Assembly: GCF_012395255.1 (NCBI RefSeq)
Contig: NZ_JAAZQD010000002.1
Span: 124,001 to 188,000 of the forward strand
Direction: 5' to 3'
Length of the DNA stretch: 64,000 bases
Origin: Oleiagrimonas citrea
GTDB lineage: Bacteria > Pseudomonadota > Gammaproteobacteria > Xanthomonadales > Rhodanobacteraceae
Shown here: in pieces, positions 26,134-36,045 of the stretch
Layout: the number at the start of each line of letters is the position of its first letter
How positions within the stretch are numbered: position 1 is the first letter of the stretch
Notes under the pieces: model-generated
Told to the model about the DNA's origin: nothing
Databases searched by the model: none
What the model saw: only the letters and a program-made list of their open reading frames with translations
Program-made: the position numbers and the translations under genes

Positions 26134-27045
26134 TCAGGCCGCCCCGGAGGGCTGGCCCATCATGGAGTGCACCTGCTCCGCACCGACGCCGATGAAATCG
26201 ACGATGGCGCGGGTGAAGGCATCGTTGGCGTCGCCGGCGACCATGTGCGTGGCGCGCGGCAACTCGATGTGCCGCGCATGCGGCACCAATTCGAGAAATT
26301 CGTCGATGGTCCGTTGCGAAACCACGTCGCTGCGGCCACCAGACAGCAGCAGCACCGGCAATTTCACGCGGCGAGTGGCCTCGATCAGGCGCGGCTGATG
26401 GCGTTCGCCTTCCTCGGCAATCGGCTGCAGCATGCGCGGATCCCAGTGCCAGCGCAGACGACCGTCCTCACCGCGCCGCAGCAACGGCTGCAGCTGTTCG
26501 GCACTCTTGCGCCCGCGTCGGTGCGGCAGATAGGCGGCAATGGCCTGCGCGGCCTCGTCGTAGTCGCCGAAGCCATCCGGCCAGGCGCGCATGAAATCGA
26601 GGATGCGCGCCACGCCCGAGGTCTCCCAGCGCGGCGTGATGTCGACCAGGACCAGCGCCGAGAACGGCGGCACATCGGATTCGCCCGTAACCGCAAGCCC
26701 CAGCAGGCCGCCCATTGAGGCGCCGACCAGAATCGGCTTATGCGGTTGCGCCTCGGCCACCGCGCGCAGGTCGTCGAAGAACTGCTGCATGTGGTATCCG
26801 TCATCCGGCCGTCCGCTGCCGCCATGCCCTCGCGCGTCGAAGCTGACACAGCGACATCCCGCCACGGCCATGGCGTCGGCCGTGGCCGACCAGGCGTGCC
26901 GCGTCTGTCCGAAGCCATGTGCGAACAGCACGCACGGAGTCCCCTCCGGATTGCGCACTTCAGCAGCCAAACGAATTCCACCCGCACCTTCGATGTGCGT
27001 TTTCCGGACGTGTTCGCGCTGGTCGCCTAGTTCCACCATACGCAT
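26134..27045 (-). CDS. Alpha/beta hydrolase
   Basis: A 303-residue cytoplasmic hydrolase with oxyanion segment AHGFGQTRHAW, nucleophile elbow GASMGG and a late histidine in RATHMVAGD; the fold resembles esterases and non-haem peroxidase-like hydrolases. It diverges from a TetR regulator, the usual arrangement for a regulator and its target. A palindrome that may be the regulator's operator covers its start codon region (ATG at 27045 or 27039). Substrate unknown. Confidence 0.83.
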   Translation of the reverse strand: MRMVELGDQREHVRKTHIEGAGGIRLAAEVRNPEGTPCVLFAHGFGQTRHAWSATADAMAVAGCRCVSFDARGHGGSGRPDDGYHMQQFFDDLRAVAEAQPHKPILVGASMGGLLGLAVTGESDVPPFSALVLVDITPRWETSGVARILDFMRAWPDGFGDYDEAAQAIAAYLPHRRGRKSAEQLQPLLRRGEDGRLRWHWDPRMLQPIAEEGERHQPRLIEATRRVKLPVLLLSGGRSDVVSQRTIDEFLELVPHARHIELPRATHMVAGDANDAFTRAIVDFIGVGAEQVHSMMGQPSGAA

Positions 27046-27090
27046 GAGTATGTAAGCCCCGGGGCAGCACTGTCAATGCGCATGCGTATG
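27037..27090. promoter_or_regulatory. Two candidate TetR operators in the divergent promoter
   Basis: CATACGCATG occurs twice: on the plus strand at 27037-27046, within a near-perfect palindrome (27037-27052), and on the minus strand at 27090-27081, within a second imperfect palindrome. Both lie between the hydrolase and tetR starts. Confidence 0.55.
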
Positions 27091-27164
27091 GTTCCGCTCC
27101 CGACGCACCGTGCGCCGACGCACGTAGTGATTGCATCCCGCCCCGGAGCGGCTAGCATGAACGC

Positions 27165-27743
27165 ATGAATGCCCGACAGAAGACCGAACGCACGCGCCTT
27201 TCCGCCGAAGACTGGGAACTTGGCGCCCTGGAGCTGATCGCCGAAAGCGGCGTGAACGCACTGGCCGTGGAAGCCCTGGCGCGACGCCTGGGCGTTACCA
27301 AGGGCAGCTTCTACTGGCATTTCCGCAATCGCGAGGCCCTGCTGCTGGCGGCGCTGGAACGCTGGGAACAGCACGACGAGGCCGACGTGCTGGCGCAGAT
27401 CGAACCCATCGACGACCCGCGCGAACGCCTGCGCGAGATCTTCCATCGCGTCGCCCGTGAAGTGCCGTCGCATCGCATCTACGCCGCCCTGCTCAAGGCA
27501 CTGGACCATCCTGTAGTGCTGCCACTGATGACGCGCGTGTCGCAGCGACGTATCCAGTTTCTCACCGAGGCCTACCTGCAGGCTTCCATGCCGCCGGAAG
27601 AAGCCGCCCACCGCGCGCGCCTGGCCTATGCCGCCTTCGTCGGTTTCCTACAGCTGAACCTCGCGTTGGGCATGCCGCGCCTCAGTCACGAGGAATTCGA
27701 CGCCTACGTCGAGCACGTGGCCGAAACCCTGATTCCCCACTAG
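27165..27743 (+). CDS. TetR family transcriptional regulator
   Basis: A 192-residue repressor. The helix-turn-helix is at about 37-58 (VEALARRLGVTKGSFYWHFRNREALL), the classical TetR pattern, followed by an all-helical ligand domain. It is divergent from the alpha/beta hydrolase and probably controls both genes through the palindromes in between. Ligand unknown. Confidence 0.9.
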   Translation: MNARQKTERTRLSAEDWELGALELIAESGVNALAVEALARRLGVTKGSFYWHFRNREALLLAALERWEQHDEADVLAQIEPIDDPRERLREIFHRVAREVPSHRIYAALLKALDHPVVLPLMTRVSQRRIQFLTEAYLQASMPPEEAAHRARLAYAAFVGFLQLNLALGMPRLSHEEFDAYVEHVAETLIPH

Positions 27744-28066
27744 GCGCGCCCGAACAACGCTGCGTGTCCGAACGCTTTCCCCGGTTTCCAGTGAGCGCCA
27801 CTCAGCCCGCCCCGAACCGGCATGTCCGGGCCAGCCCCCGTCCCTTCGCGCAACGGCGTGGCCACAAAGCCCCCCGATCCGGCTCGTGCGCACGGAATCG
27901 ACGAAAATCGCACAAATGGCTTCCCGTCACGATTGCAAACGTTTCCATGCAAATCATGCGGCGGCGCGTCGTGCACGCACTTGTTGCAATAGCATGACCG
28001 GGCGACTACCGTTCCGGCTTTCTCGCGCCTATGCGCCCCGGTTATGTCTACGCGGACGGGATCGTC
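27744..28066 (+). other. Intergenic region tetR/pckG (323 bp)
   Basis: No gene is supported here. It must carry the pckG promoter and leader. The only structured element is the LacI-type core AAACGTTT at 27937-27944, in a locally A/T-richer stretch. I do not see a consensus -35/-10 pair. Confidence 0.5.
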
Positions 28067-29854
28067 ATGACGAGCAAGCTGGCATCACTGAATCAGTGGG
28101 TGGACGAAGTCGCCGCACTGACCACCCCTGAAAAGATCCACTGGTGCGACGGCTCCGAAGCCGAAAACCAGGCCCTGGTCGAACTCATGCTCGAACGCGG
28201 CGATCTGATCGAACTGAATCAGGACACCCACCCGGGCTGCTACCTGCACCGTTCCGACCCCAAGGACGTGGCGCGCGTGGAGAAGCTGACCCTGGTCTGC
28301 CACCCGAACCGCGAAGACGCCGGCCCCAACAACCAGTGGATGGCGCCGGACGAGGCCAACGCCAAGATCGACGCGCTGTTCGAAGGCTGCATGAAGGGTC
28401 GCACGATGTATGTGGTGCCCTACTGCATGGGTCCGATCGGTTCGCCGATCGCGCGCTGCGGCGTGGAGATCACCGACAGCCCGTACGTGGTCGCCAACAT
28501 GCGCATCATGACGCGCATGGGCAAGGCCGCGCAGGAGCGCATCGAGCGCGAAGGCTCGTTCGTGAAGGGTCTGCATTCGACCGGCGAGCTCGATCCCGAG
28601 CGCCGCTGGATCATGCACTTCCCGGAAGAGCTGAGCATCAAGTCCTACGGCTCCGGCTACGGCGGCAACGCGCTACTGGGCAAGAAATGCCACGCACTGC
28701 GCATCGCCAGCCATCAGGCCCGCACCGAAGGCTGGCTGGCCGAGCACATGCTGATCGTCGGCATCGAGAACCCGCAGGGCCAGATCCACTACGTCGCCGC
28801 GGCGTTCCCGTCGGCCTGCGGCAAGACCAATCTGGCGATGCTGATTCCGCCCGAGGGCTACCGCAACAACGGCTGGAAGATCTGGACCGTCGGCGACGAC
28901 ATCTGCTGGATGACGCCGGGCGAAGACGGTCGCCTGTGGGCGATCAACCCGGAAGCCGGCTACTTCGGCGTGGCGCCGGGCACCAGCGCCAAGACCAACC
29001 CGAATGCGCTGGCGATGCTCGACCGCAACGCCATCTTCACCAACGTAGCGGTCACGGCGGACATGCAGCCGTGGTGGGAAGGCCTGCCCGACGGCAAGCC
29101 CGTCAAGGACTGGCAAGGTCGCGACGTCGATCCGGCCAACGGCCCGGCCGCGCACCCCAATTCCCGCTTCACCGTCTCTGCGAGCCAGTGCCCGAGCTGG
29201 TCACCGGAAGCCGAGTCCTCGCAGGGCGTGCCGATCTCGGCCATCGTCTTCGGCGGACGCCGGCAGTCGTTGGTGCCGCTGGTGTTCGAGGCCCGCGACT
29301 GGACGCACGGCGTGCTGGTCGGCGCCTCGATGGCCTCGGAAACCACCGCCGCAGCCACCGGCCAGGTCGGCGTGGTGCGTCGCGACCCGATGGCGATGAA
29401 ACCGTTCTGCGGCTACAACTTCGCCGACTACTTCGCGCACTGGCTGTCGTTCGACACGCCGGATGCGAAGCTGCCGAAGATTTTCCACGTCAACTGGTTC
29501 CGCAAGAACGCCGACGGCAAGTTCCTGTGGCCCGGCTTCGGCGAGAACATGCGCGTGCTGGAGTGGATGCTCAAGCGCGTGACCGGCCAGGCCGAGGGCG
29601 TGGCATCGCCGATCGGCACCCTGCCCGCCGACGGTGAGCTGAACCTGGACGGCCTGGGCCTGGACGACGACGCCGTGGCCGAGCTGTTCGCCGTCGATCG
29701 TGACGGCTGGCGCGACGAAATGGTCGCCATCGGTGAATATCTGGACAGCTACGGCGACCGCATGCCGGCGGCGCTGAAGGCCGAGCGCCAGCGTGTCGCC
29801 GATGCGCTGGACGCCGCCGAAGCCGCCCCCGCGCAGAAGAAGGTCGCCTCCTAG
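28067..29854 (+). CDS. pckG: Phosphoenolpyruvate carboxykinase (GTP)
   Basis: A 595-residue enzyme converting oxaloacetate and GTP to PEP and CO2, the entry to gluconeogenesis. The kinase loop AFPSACGKTN is near residues 245-254; RYYV-like and SNCFGRR-equivalent segments (GGNALLGKKC, GVFGGRRQ) are in place. Length fits the GTP-type family, not the ATP-type. Start chosen at MTSKLASLN; an in-frame ATG at 28031 would add 12 residues. Gluconeogenesis fits with the fat and acetoacetate catabolism genes in the window. Confidence 0.95.
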   Translation: MTSKLASLNQWVDEVAALTTPEKIHWCDGSEAENQALVELMLERGDLIELNQDTHPGCYLHRSDPKDVARVEKLTLVCHPNREDAGPNNQWMAPDEANAKIDALFEGCMKGRTMYVVPYCMGPIGSPIARCGVEITDSPYVVANMRIMTRMGKAAQERIEREGSFVKGLHSTGELDPERRWIMHFPEELSIKSYGSGYGGNALLGKKCHALRIASHQARTEGWLAEHMLIVGIENPQGQIHYVAAAFPSACGKTNLAMLIPPEGYRNNGWKIWTVGDDICWMTPGEDGRLWAINPEAGYFGVAPGTSAKTNPNALAMLDRNAIFTNVAVTADMQPWWEGLPDGKPVKDWQGRDVDPANGPAAHPNSRFTVSASQCPSWSPEAESSQGVPISAIVFGGRRQSLVPLVFEARDWTHGVLVGASMASETTAAATGQVGVVRRDPMAMKPFCGYNFADYFAHWLSFDTPDAKLPKIFHVNWFRKNADGKFLWPGFGENMRVLEWMLKRVTGQAEGVASPIGTLPADGELNLDGLGLDDDAVAELFAVDRDGWRDEMVAIGEYLDSYGDRMPAALKAERQRVADALDAAEAAPAQKKVAS

Positions 29855-29864
29855 GACCTGCTCG

Positions 29865-29891
29865 ATCGCCGCCTCGCAACGAGGCGGCGAT
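29865..29891 (+). terminator. Terminator hairpin after pckG
   Basis: A perfect 11-bp stem (29865-29875 and 29881-29891) with a five-base loop, ten bases after the pckG stop. No T-run follows, so Rho or processing may contribute. Confidence 0.65.
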
Positions 29892-29930
29892 ACAAACCCA
29901 TTTGCCGCGGGGCGCATCAAAGCTGGCACG

Positions 29931-30512
29931 ATGAACGCCAGTTGCCTACTCCAACCCGCGAGCATGCCCGCAGACGCCACCACCGAGACGTCCGACAGCG
30001 ACCTGGTGCACGCCGCCGTGCGCGGTGACGCCAGCGCCTTCGAGTCGCTGTATCGGCGTCATGTGCCGCGCATCTACGGCACGGTCCTGCGCCTGTCCGG
30101 CTATGACCACGGCCGCGCCGAGGAACTGGTGCAGGAATCCTTCGTCACAGCCTGGCGCAAGCTCGAAGGTTTCCGTCACCAGAGTACCTTCGGCACCTGG
30201 ATGTATCGCCTGGCCGTGAACACGGCACTAATGGCGCTGCGCTCGCGGGCCGCCAACCCGGTCACCGATCTCGACAGCGACCAACTGCCGGAAACCTGCG
30301 AGGAACCCTTCTGCCCCGCCGAACGCGAGGAACTGGAGCGCGCCATCGCGAACCTTCCACCGCGCGCCCGCGCCGTGCTGGTGCTGCACGACGTCGAAGG
30401 CTGGCGACACGGCGACATCGCCGAAGAACTCGGCATCGCCAGCGGCACCTCCAAGGCCCAATTGCATCGAGCGCGCGCGCTGCTGCGCGACGCGCTGGGA
30501 GATCGACCATGA
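29931..30512 (+). CDS. ECF-type RNA polymerase sigma factor
   Basis: A 193-residue sigma factor with region 2 (DLVHAAVRGDASAFESLYRRH ... AEELVQESFVTAWRKL) and region 4 (LPPRARAVLVLHDVEGWRHGDIAEELGIASGTSKAQLHRAR). Its stop overlaps the next gene's ATG. The start could also be the ATG at 29964; neither has a strong ribosome site. It probably drives its own operon, including the membrane protein that follows and perhaps the DUF4097 gene. Confidence 0.9.
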   Translation: MNASCLLQPASMPADATTETSDSDLVHAAVRGDASAFESLYRRHVPRIYGTVLRLSGYDHGRAEELVQESFVTAWRKLEGFRHQSTFGTWMYRLAVNTALMALRSRAANPVTDLDSDQLPETCEEPFCPAEREELERAIANLPPRARAVLVLHDVEGWRHGDIAEELGIASGTSKAQLHRARALLRDALGDRP

Positions 30513-30934
30513 ACGAATTCGAATGGCTGCGCCAGACCCGCGACCTGAACCGAACGCATGCCCCGCAGCGCGACCTGTGGGCCGGCATTGCCGCACAACT
30601 CGAACCGCGCGCACCCGCGACGCGCGCACCTCGCGCATGGCTGCCGATGACCGCCGCGGCCGCGATGATCCTGATCGGCCTTTTCCTGGGCACGGCACTG
30701 CTGCGCGCGCCGACTTCGCTGTACGACGGCACACACCTGGCCAGCGATCACGGCCAGCGCTGGAAACCGCGTGATCCGCGCCTGGCCGGCGCCGCCATCG
30801 AGTTCCAGGCCGCCGACAGTGAAATCCGCCTGGCCTTGCAGCAGGCACCGGATGCCGCCTTCCTGCGCCGCATCCAGCAACGCACCCATGTCCAGCAATG
30901 GCGCCTGCAACGCTATACGCAGCGCGCGCCCTGA
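30509..30934 (+). CDS. Single-pass membrane protein, probable anti-sigma factor
   Basis: A 141-residue protein whose ATG overlaps the sigma factor stop. It has a 42-residue cytoplasmic N-terminus, one membrane helix (about 43-66, AWLPMTAAAAMILIGLFLGTALL) and a periplasmic tail. That shape and position match ECF anti-sigma factors, although no zinc-binding HxxxCxxC motif is present. Function is inferred from context. Confidence 0.75.
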   Translation: MNEFEWLRQTRDLNRTHAPQRDLWAGIAAQLEPRAPATRAPRAWLPMTAAAAMILIGLFLGTALLRAPTSLYDGTHLASDHGQRWKPRDPRLAGAAIEFQAADSEIRLALQQAPDAAFLRRIQQRTHVQQWRLQRYTQRAP

Positions 30935-30976
30935 CCGCCATTCCGAAACACAACGCTCCCCGAGGAGGAATCCACC

Positions 30977-31873
30977 ATGAAACGACTGCTCGTACTTCCA
31001 CTCCTGCTGTTCAGCGCCGTCGCGCTGGCCGGCCAGCCCATCGATCAGACCCGCGACCTCGCCGCCGACGGTCACGTCAAGATCGTCAACGTGAAAGGCT
31101 CCATCCAGGTCACCACGTGGGACCGCAACCAGGTGCACGTCGGCGGTACCCTCGGCAAGGGATCACCGGGACTCCAGGTCGAGAAGGACGGCGACACGCT
31201 ACTGATCAAGGTGAAGACACCCGAAAAATCAGGACTGTTCCACTGGGGCGGCGATGACAACATGGAACCGAGCACGCTCGACGTACAGGTGCCGCGCGGC
31301 GCCTCAGTGGCGGTCGATGCCGTCAGCGCGACCACCGACATCCGCGGACTCTCTGGCGGCACGGTCGACGTGAACAGCGTCAGCGGCGATGTGCGCATCG
31401 ACGCCGACAGCCCGAAGGTCAGCGTGGATGCCGTGAGCGCGCGCGTGGAGCTCTCCGGCGCCATGCAGCAGGCCGACATCCAGACGGTCAGCGGCGACAT
31501 CATCGCGCCCAAGGTCGCGCAGCGCGGCGACCTTGAGACCGTGTCCGGCGAAATCCGGCTTCACGGTGGCCCGTTCGCGAAGATCTCCATGAACACCGTG
31601 TCCGGAGACGTCGAAGTCGACGGTGGTCTGCAGAAGGACGGACACATCGAGGTCGACTCGGTCAGCGGCGACGTCAAGCTGCGCCTTCCGGCCACCCTCT
31701 CCGCGCAGATGCGCGTATCGACCTTCAGCGGCGACATCCGCTCGGCCTTCGGTCAGGTGATCGAGAAGGCACACGGTCCCGGCTCCTCGCTCAACAGCCG
31801 CATTGGCCAGGGCGACGGCAACATCGATGTGCAGACCTTCAGCGGCGACGTGAAGATCGAGAAGAACGACTGA
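30977..31873 (+). CDS. DUF4097 family beta-repeat periplasmic protein
   Basis: A 298-residue secreted protein (signal peptide 1-18, ending VALA) made of repeated beta-strand units with recurring V-x-S-V-S-G-D elements, as in DUF4097/adhesin-like beta-helix proteins. An AGGAGG ribosome site precedes the ATG. It follows the sigma/anti-sigma pair by 42 bases and is the likely output of that operon in the envelope. Its molecular role is not known. Confidence 0.85.
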   Translation: MKRLLVLPLLLFSAVALAGQPIDQTRDLAADGHVKIVNVKGSIQVTTWDRNQVHVGGTLGKGSPGLQVEKDGDTLLIKVKTPEKSGLFHWGGDDNMEPSTLDVQVPRGASVAVDAVSATTDIRGLSGGTVDVNSVSGDVRIDADSPKVSVDAVSARVELSGAMQQADIQTVSGDIIAPKVAQRGDLETVSGEIRLHGGPFAKISMNTVSGDVEVDGGLQKDGHIEVDSVSGDVKLRLPATLSAQMRVSTFSGDIRSAFGQVIEKAHGPGSSLNSRIGQGDGNIDVQTFSGDVKIEKND

Positions 31874-31903
31874 TGGGAACCCGCCCGGAGCGGACGGTGG
31901 CGA

Positions 31904-32893
31904 TTACAGATCCTGGTGGTACTGCACGTACGGGATCCGCGACTGATCCGGCTCCGGGCCTTCGACCGGCTTGGGCGCCTGTCCCGAAGACCAGAGATTC
32001 TGTGCGCCGAAGCGCAGCTCGCCCTGCCAGGGCAGTCGCCAAGTAACACCCAGATCGATGGTGGCCCAATGGCGCTCGGGACCCATCGACAACGACGCGG
32101 CATCGCCGGAGCCCGGCACGGGCTGCAGCATGCGCCCGGTGATGCGACCGCTGAGCGGCCCGCTGTCCACCCCCAGACTGAGCGAACGCTGTCCCAGGGT
32201 GTTCACACCGAGCAGATTGCCCGGAAGCAGACGGATCCGACCGACGCTCGCGCCCAGGTCGATGCCGGTCTGACTGCCCAATGCGACGCGACCACGCGCG
32301 GCGACATTGGTGCTGCGATCGAGCGACCACAACGGCAGCACGTCCGTCGGCGACTGCGGCAGCACGCGCGGCAGCAACGGCGAGGTGGCAACGCTCGGAC
32401 GAGTGCTGTTGAACAGCACATCGAAGCGGTAACCACTGCCGCTGTAGCTGGCGCCGATCTCGCCGCTGAGCAAACGCGCCGCGTTCAGGGTGTTGGCATC
32501 CGGGCAGCCGATGCCCTCGGCCGGCGTGCAGGTACGCACCGGCTTCGGCGTCAACCAGCTGTGCTGCGCAAGCTGAGCATAGGCCGCCACGTGCGGACCG
32601 ATGTCATAACGCAGTCCGGAGCTGTACCCCTGACTGACGTCGACGACCCGGAAATCCAGTGCGCCGGGCACGCCTGCCTGCGGTGCATCCGAAGACCCCA
32701 CCAGCGCCAGCATGCGCCCATCGGCGTCACGCCAGAGCGGCAGCAGCATGTTGCCCTGACTGTCGACACGCTGAAGGCTGCGATAGGCCGCCACATGCTC
32801 GGCCGCGGCCTTGGTCGGGGAAACGCCGTCCAGCGTCTGCCCTGCCGCAACCAACGGCACAAGCATCATCAAGCTGGAAAGCATTCTGCGCAT
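31904..32893 (-). CDS. Exported protein, possible outer-membrane beta-barrel
   Basis: A 329-residue protein with signal peptide MRRMLSSLMMLVPLVAAG. The second half alternates polar and apolar residues in amphipathic strands (GRVALGSQTGIDLGASVGRI, HWATIDLGVTWRL, GELRFGAQNLW), suggesting a beta-barrel. I do not recognise the family. Start chosen at 32893, preceded by GGGGG; an in-frame ATG at 32959 would put 22 residues before the signal. It is convergent with the DUF4097 gene and divergent from the GGDEF-EAL gene. Confidence 0.72.
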   Translation of the reverse strand: MRRMLSSLMMLVPLVAAGQTLDGVSPTKAAAEHVAAYRSLQRVDSQGNMLLPLWRDADGRMLALVGSSDAPQAGVPGALDFRVVDVSQGYSSGLRYDIGPHVAAYAQLAQHSWLTPKPVRTCTPAEGIGCPDANTLNAARLLSGEIGASYSGSGYRFDVLFNSTRPSVATSPLLPRVLPQSPTDVLPLWSLDRSTNVAARGRVALGSQTGIDLGASVGRIRLLPGNLLGVNTLGQRSLSLGVDSGPLSGRITGRMLQPVPGSGDAASLSMGPERHWATIDLGVTWRLPWQGELRFGAQNLWSSGQAPKPVEGPEPDQSRIPYVQYHQDL

Positions 32894-33138
32894 CAGCGCC
32901 CCCGGATCGTGTCGATATCTTCTGACCACGCGTGAACACGGACGTTCCTCGCGCAGCATCCCTCGCTTTCGATTATACGCATCTTTACCTTTTACTAACA
33001 GATGATGAAGATCTCAGTTCATTGGCCTCGAACAGGTGTATCAGGCAATGTGAGACATTGCGCACAATCCCGCCGTATCGCGACATCCGCGTAGATGCCG
33101 GTATACACTGCCGAGGCCGATACCTGTCACCCTGTGCT

Positions 33139-36036
33139 ATGACCTCAGCCGCCCAAACCCGCGCTGCCACGCCGGTTCTGTCCGAGGCGAAAGCGCTCCA
33201 CTTCATGATCGAACGCCTGTTCGACTGTGAAGACGCGCAGGCTGTGGCCGATATCGTCGCGGAGGTCCTGGCGCCAATCGACGGTCTGCATGTCTATTGG
33301 CTCGAAGAACCGCTCGAAGCGCTCGAAAAGGCGCCCGAGGACCGCACCCTGCGTTTGGGCCATGACCCGCGGGGACAACGCACCCTGATGGCACGTCTGC
33401 CGACGACGCTCGACAGCGACGATCATGCCCAGTTGGCCTGGCTGGCCAAACTGGTCGACGTGCGCCTGCATCAGCAGGCCGAGCTGAGTCACCTGTACGA
33501 CGCCGTCTCCCGCCTGGCCCAGGCCGAGCGCCTGCAACGCGCGCTGTTCGCCATCGCCAACCAGGCCAGCGCCGTGCACGACATGGACGAGACCATGCAC
33601 GCCCTGCATGGCATCGTCGGCTCACTGATGTATGCGGAGAATTTCTACATCGCGCTGTACGACAGCCAGCGCGATGCCCTGCGTTTCGCCTACTACGCCG
33701 ACACCACCGATACCGACCCGCCGCCGCCGGATACCTACCTGTCGATGGACAGCATCCGGGAGAGCGTGACCTGGTATCTGATTCGCGAAGGCCATGCGCT
33801 GTACGGCAACCTCGAACAGATCCGTGCGCAGGTCCAGGGCGACCTGCACCCGAGCGGGCCGCCGCCGGTCGACTGGCTGGGCGTACCGCTGCTGCGCGGC
33901 AGCGAAGTGGTCGGCGGCCTGGTGGTGCAGAGCTACCACGAACACGCACGCTACACCGAGCAGGACCGCGAACTGCTGGCCTACGTGGCCCAGCACGTCC
34001 AGACCGCACTCGAACGTCGCGAAGCACACGCGGATCTGGAGCGGCGCGTTGCCGAACGCACCGAAGCCCTGCGCAACGCCAATCGCGTGCTGCAGCAGCA
34101 GGTCATCGAACGCCAGCGCGGCGAGCGCCTGCAGACCGCGCTGTTCCGCATCGCCGAGCTGGCCAACACCACCGACAGTCTCGACGACTTCTACGCCGCC
34201 GTGCACCGCGTCGTGGGCGGCCTGCTCTATTCGCGCAACTTCTACATCGCCCTGCTCAGTGACGACGGTCGCAAGCTCGACTTCCCCTATTCGGTGGACG
34301 AAATCGACGCCGACCGTCGGCAGCGCTCGCTGGGGCGCGGCCTGACCGAGTACGTGCTGCGCCACGGCGAGGCGCTTCTGGCCGACCGCGCGCGCATGCA
34401 GGAGATGACGCAACAACGCGAACTGATTCCCAGCGGCAGCAATGCCTTCTGCTGGCTCGGTGTGCCGCTGATCTGCGAAGAGAAGACTGTCGGCGTGCTG
34501 GCCGTGCAGAGCTACACGCCCGAGTACGTCTACAAGAAACCGGACCAGGAACTGCTGACCTTCGTCGGCTACCACATCGCCAACGCTCTGCAGCGCAAGC
34601 GCAGCGCGGAATCGCTGAAGAAGGCCTATTCCAGTCTGGAACGCCGCGTCACCGAGCGCACCCGCGCGCTGGCCCTGGCCAACCGCGATCTGCGCGAACA
34701 GATTTCCGAACGCGAACGCATCGAACGGCGGCTGAAATACGAAACCCTGCACGACGCGCTGACCGGCCTGCCCAATCGCGCCCTGTTGCTGCAACGCCTG
34801 GAACAGGCGCTGCGCCGCTACCACGAGGACGAGAGCAGGCGCTTTGCCGTACTGTTCATCGATCTGGACCGTTTCAAGGTCATCAATGACTCCGTCGGCC
34901 ATCTGATCGGCGACGACCTGCTGTTCCAGGTCGGCGGCCGCATCCGCACCTGTGTGAAGAGCGACGACATCGTCGCGCGCCTGGGCGGAGACGAGTTCGC
35001 CGTGCTGCTGGAAAGCGTGGGCGACGAACCCTCCGTGTTCCGCGTCGCCGAACGCATCATCTCCGAACTGAACAACCCGATCCGCGTCGGCGGCAAGGAA
35101 ATGTTCACCTCCGCATCCATCGGCATCACGCTCAGCGCTCCGCATTACCGCCGCGCCGAGGAACTGCTGCGCGACGCCGACTCGGCCATGTACAGCGCCA
35201 AGGCTTCCGGCCGCCACCGCGCCGCGTGGTTCGACGACCGCCTGCGCCGCAATGCGCTGTCGGTCCTGGAAATCGAGGGCGACCTGCGCCGCGCGATGAC
35301 GCGCAACGAATTCGAACCGTTCTTCCAGCCCATCGTGCATCTGGATGACGGCCGCATCCTCGGCTACGAGGCATTGATGCGATGGCGCCACCCCGAGCGC
35401 GGTCTGCTGCTGCCCGGCGCCTTCCTCACCGTGGCCGAGGACAGCGGATGCATCGAGGCCATCGACTGGCAGATCTTCGAGCAGGTCTTTGCACACGCTC
35501 CAACACTGACCCGCGACGGCGCTTTCGTCAGCATCAACGTCTCCGGCCGCCACCTTCGCATGAAGGACATCGACCACCGGCTGCTGTCGCTGCTCGACGA
35601 ACACGGGGTCGCACCGAAGAACCTGCGCATCGAGGTCACCGAACGCACGCTGCTGGAGAACCCCGAGCAGATCAAGCTGACCCTGGACCGCCTGCGCGAC
35701 CATGGCATCGCCATCGCACTGGACGACTTCGGAACCGGCTACTCGTCGCTAAGCTATCTGCACCAGTATCCGATCGGCGTGCTGAAGATCGACCGCTCCT
35801 TCACGGCGCGCATCGACACCAGCGATGACGCCGACAAGCAGGGCGCGGCGATCTTCCGCGCCATCCAGGCGCTGGCCGACTCGATGCAGATGCAGGTGAT
35901 CGTCGAGGGCGTGGAGAACGGCGCCCAGCGCGACCTGCTGCTGGAACTCGGTTGCCGCTACGGCCAGGGCTTCCTGTACTCGGGCGCCGAACCGGCCGAG
36001 CACTGGCTGTCGCGCGGCGCGACCGGTCTGTCGTGA
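33139..36036 (+). CDS. GAF-GAF-GGDEF-EAL signalling protein
   Basis: A 965-residue cytoplasmic c-di-GMP enzyme. Two GAF sensor domains (about 55-290 and 330-490) are separated by coiled coils, each with a DLERRVAERTEAL-like heptad run. The GGDEF domain has the intact catalytic motif GGDEF (near 616) and the EAL domain has EAL (near 743) plus DDFGTGYSSL. Both activities look possible, so it may be a switch enzyme. Start chosen at MTSAAQTRA; the upstream in-frame ATG at 32932 would enter low-complexity leader sequence. No membrane segments. Confidence 0.92.
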   Translation: MTSAAQTRAATPVLSEAKALHFMIERLFDCEDAQAVADIVAEVLAPIDGLHVYWLEEPLEALEKAPEDRTLRLGHDPRGQRTLMARLPTTLDSDDHAQLAWLAKLVDVRLHQQAELSHLYDAVSRLAQAERLQRALFAIANQASAVHDMDETMHALHGIVGSLMYAENFYIALYDSQRDALRFAYYADTTDTDPPPPDTYLSMDSIRESVTWYLIREGHALYGNLEQIRAQVQGDLHPSGPPPVDWLGVPLLRGSEVVGGLVVQSYHEHARYTEQDRELLAYVAQHVQTALERREAHADLERRVAERTEALRNANRVLQQQVIERQRGERLQTALFRIAELANTTDSLDDFYAAVHRVVGGLLYSRNFYIALLSDDGRKLDFPYSVDEIDADRRQRSLGRGLTEYVLRHGEALLADRARMQEMTQQRELIPSGSNAFCWLGVPLICEEKTVGVLAVQSYTPEYVYKKPDQELLTFVGYHIANALQRKRSAESLKKAYSSLERRVTERTRALALANRDLREQISERERIERRLKYETLHDALTGLPNRALLLQRLEQALRRYHEDESRRFAVLFIDLDRFKVINDSVGHLIGDDLLFQVGGRIRTCVKSDDIVARLGGDEFAVLLESVGDEPSVFRVAERIISELNNPIRVGGKEMFTSASIGITLSAPHYRRAEELLRDADSAMYSAKASGRHRAAWFDDRLRRNALSVLEIEGDLRRAMTRNEFEPFFQPIVHLDDGRILGYEALMRWRHPERGLLLPGAFLTVAEDSGCIEAIDWQIFEQVFAHAPTLTRDGAFVSINVSGRHLRMKDIDHRLLSLLDEHGVAPKNLRIEVTERTLLENPEQIKLTLDRLRDHGIAIALDDFGTGYSSLSYLHQYPIGVLKIDRSFTARIDTSDDADKQGAAIFRAIQALADSMQMQVIVEGVENGAQRDLLLELGCRYGQGFLYSGAEPAEHWLSRGATGLS

Positions 36037-36045
36037 CGCGCTGCC

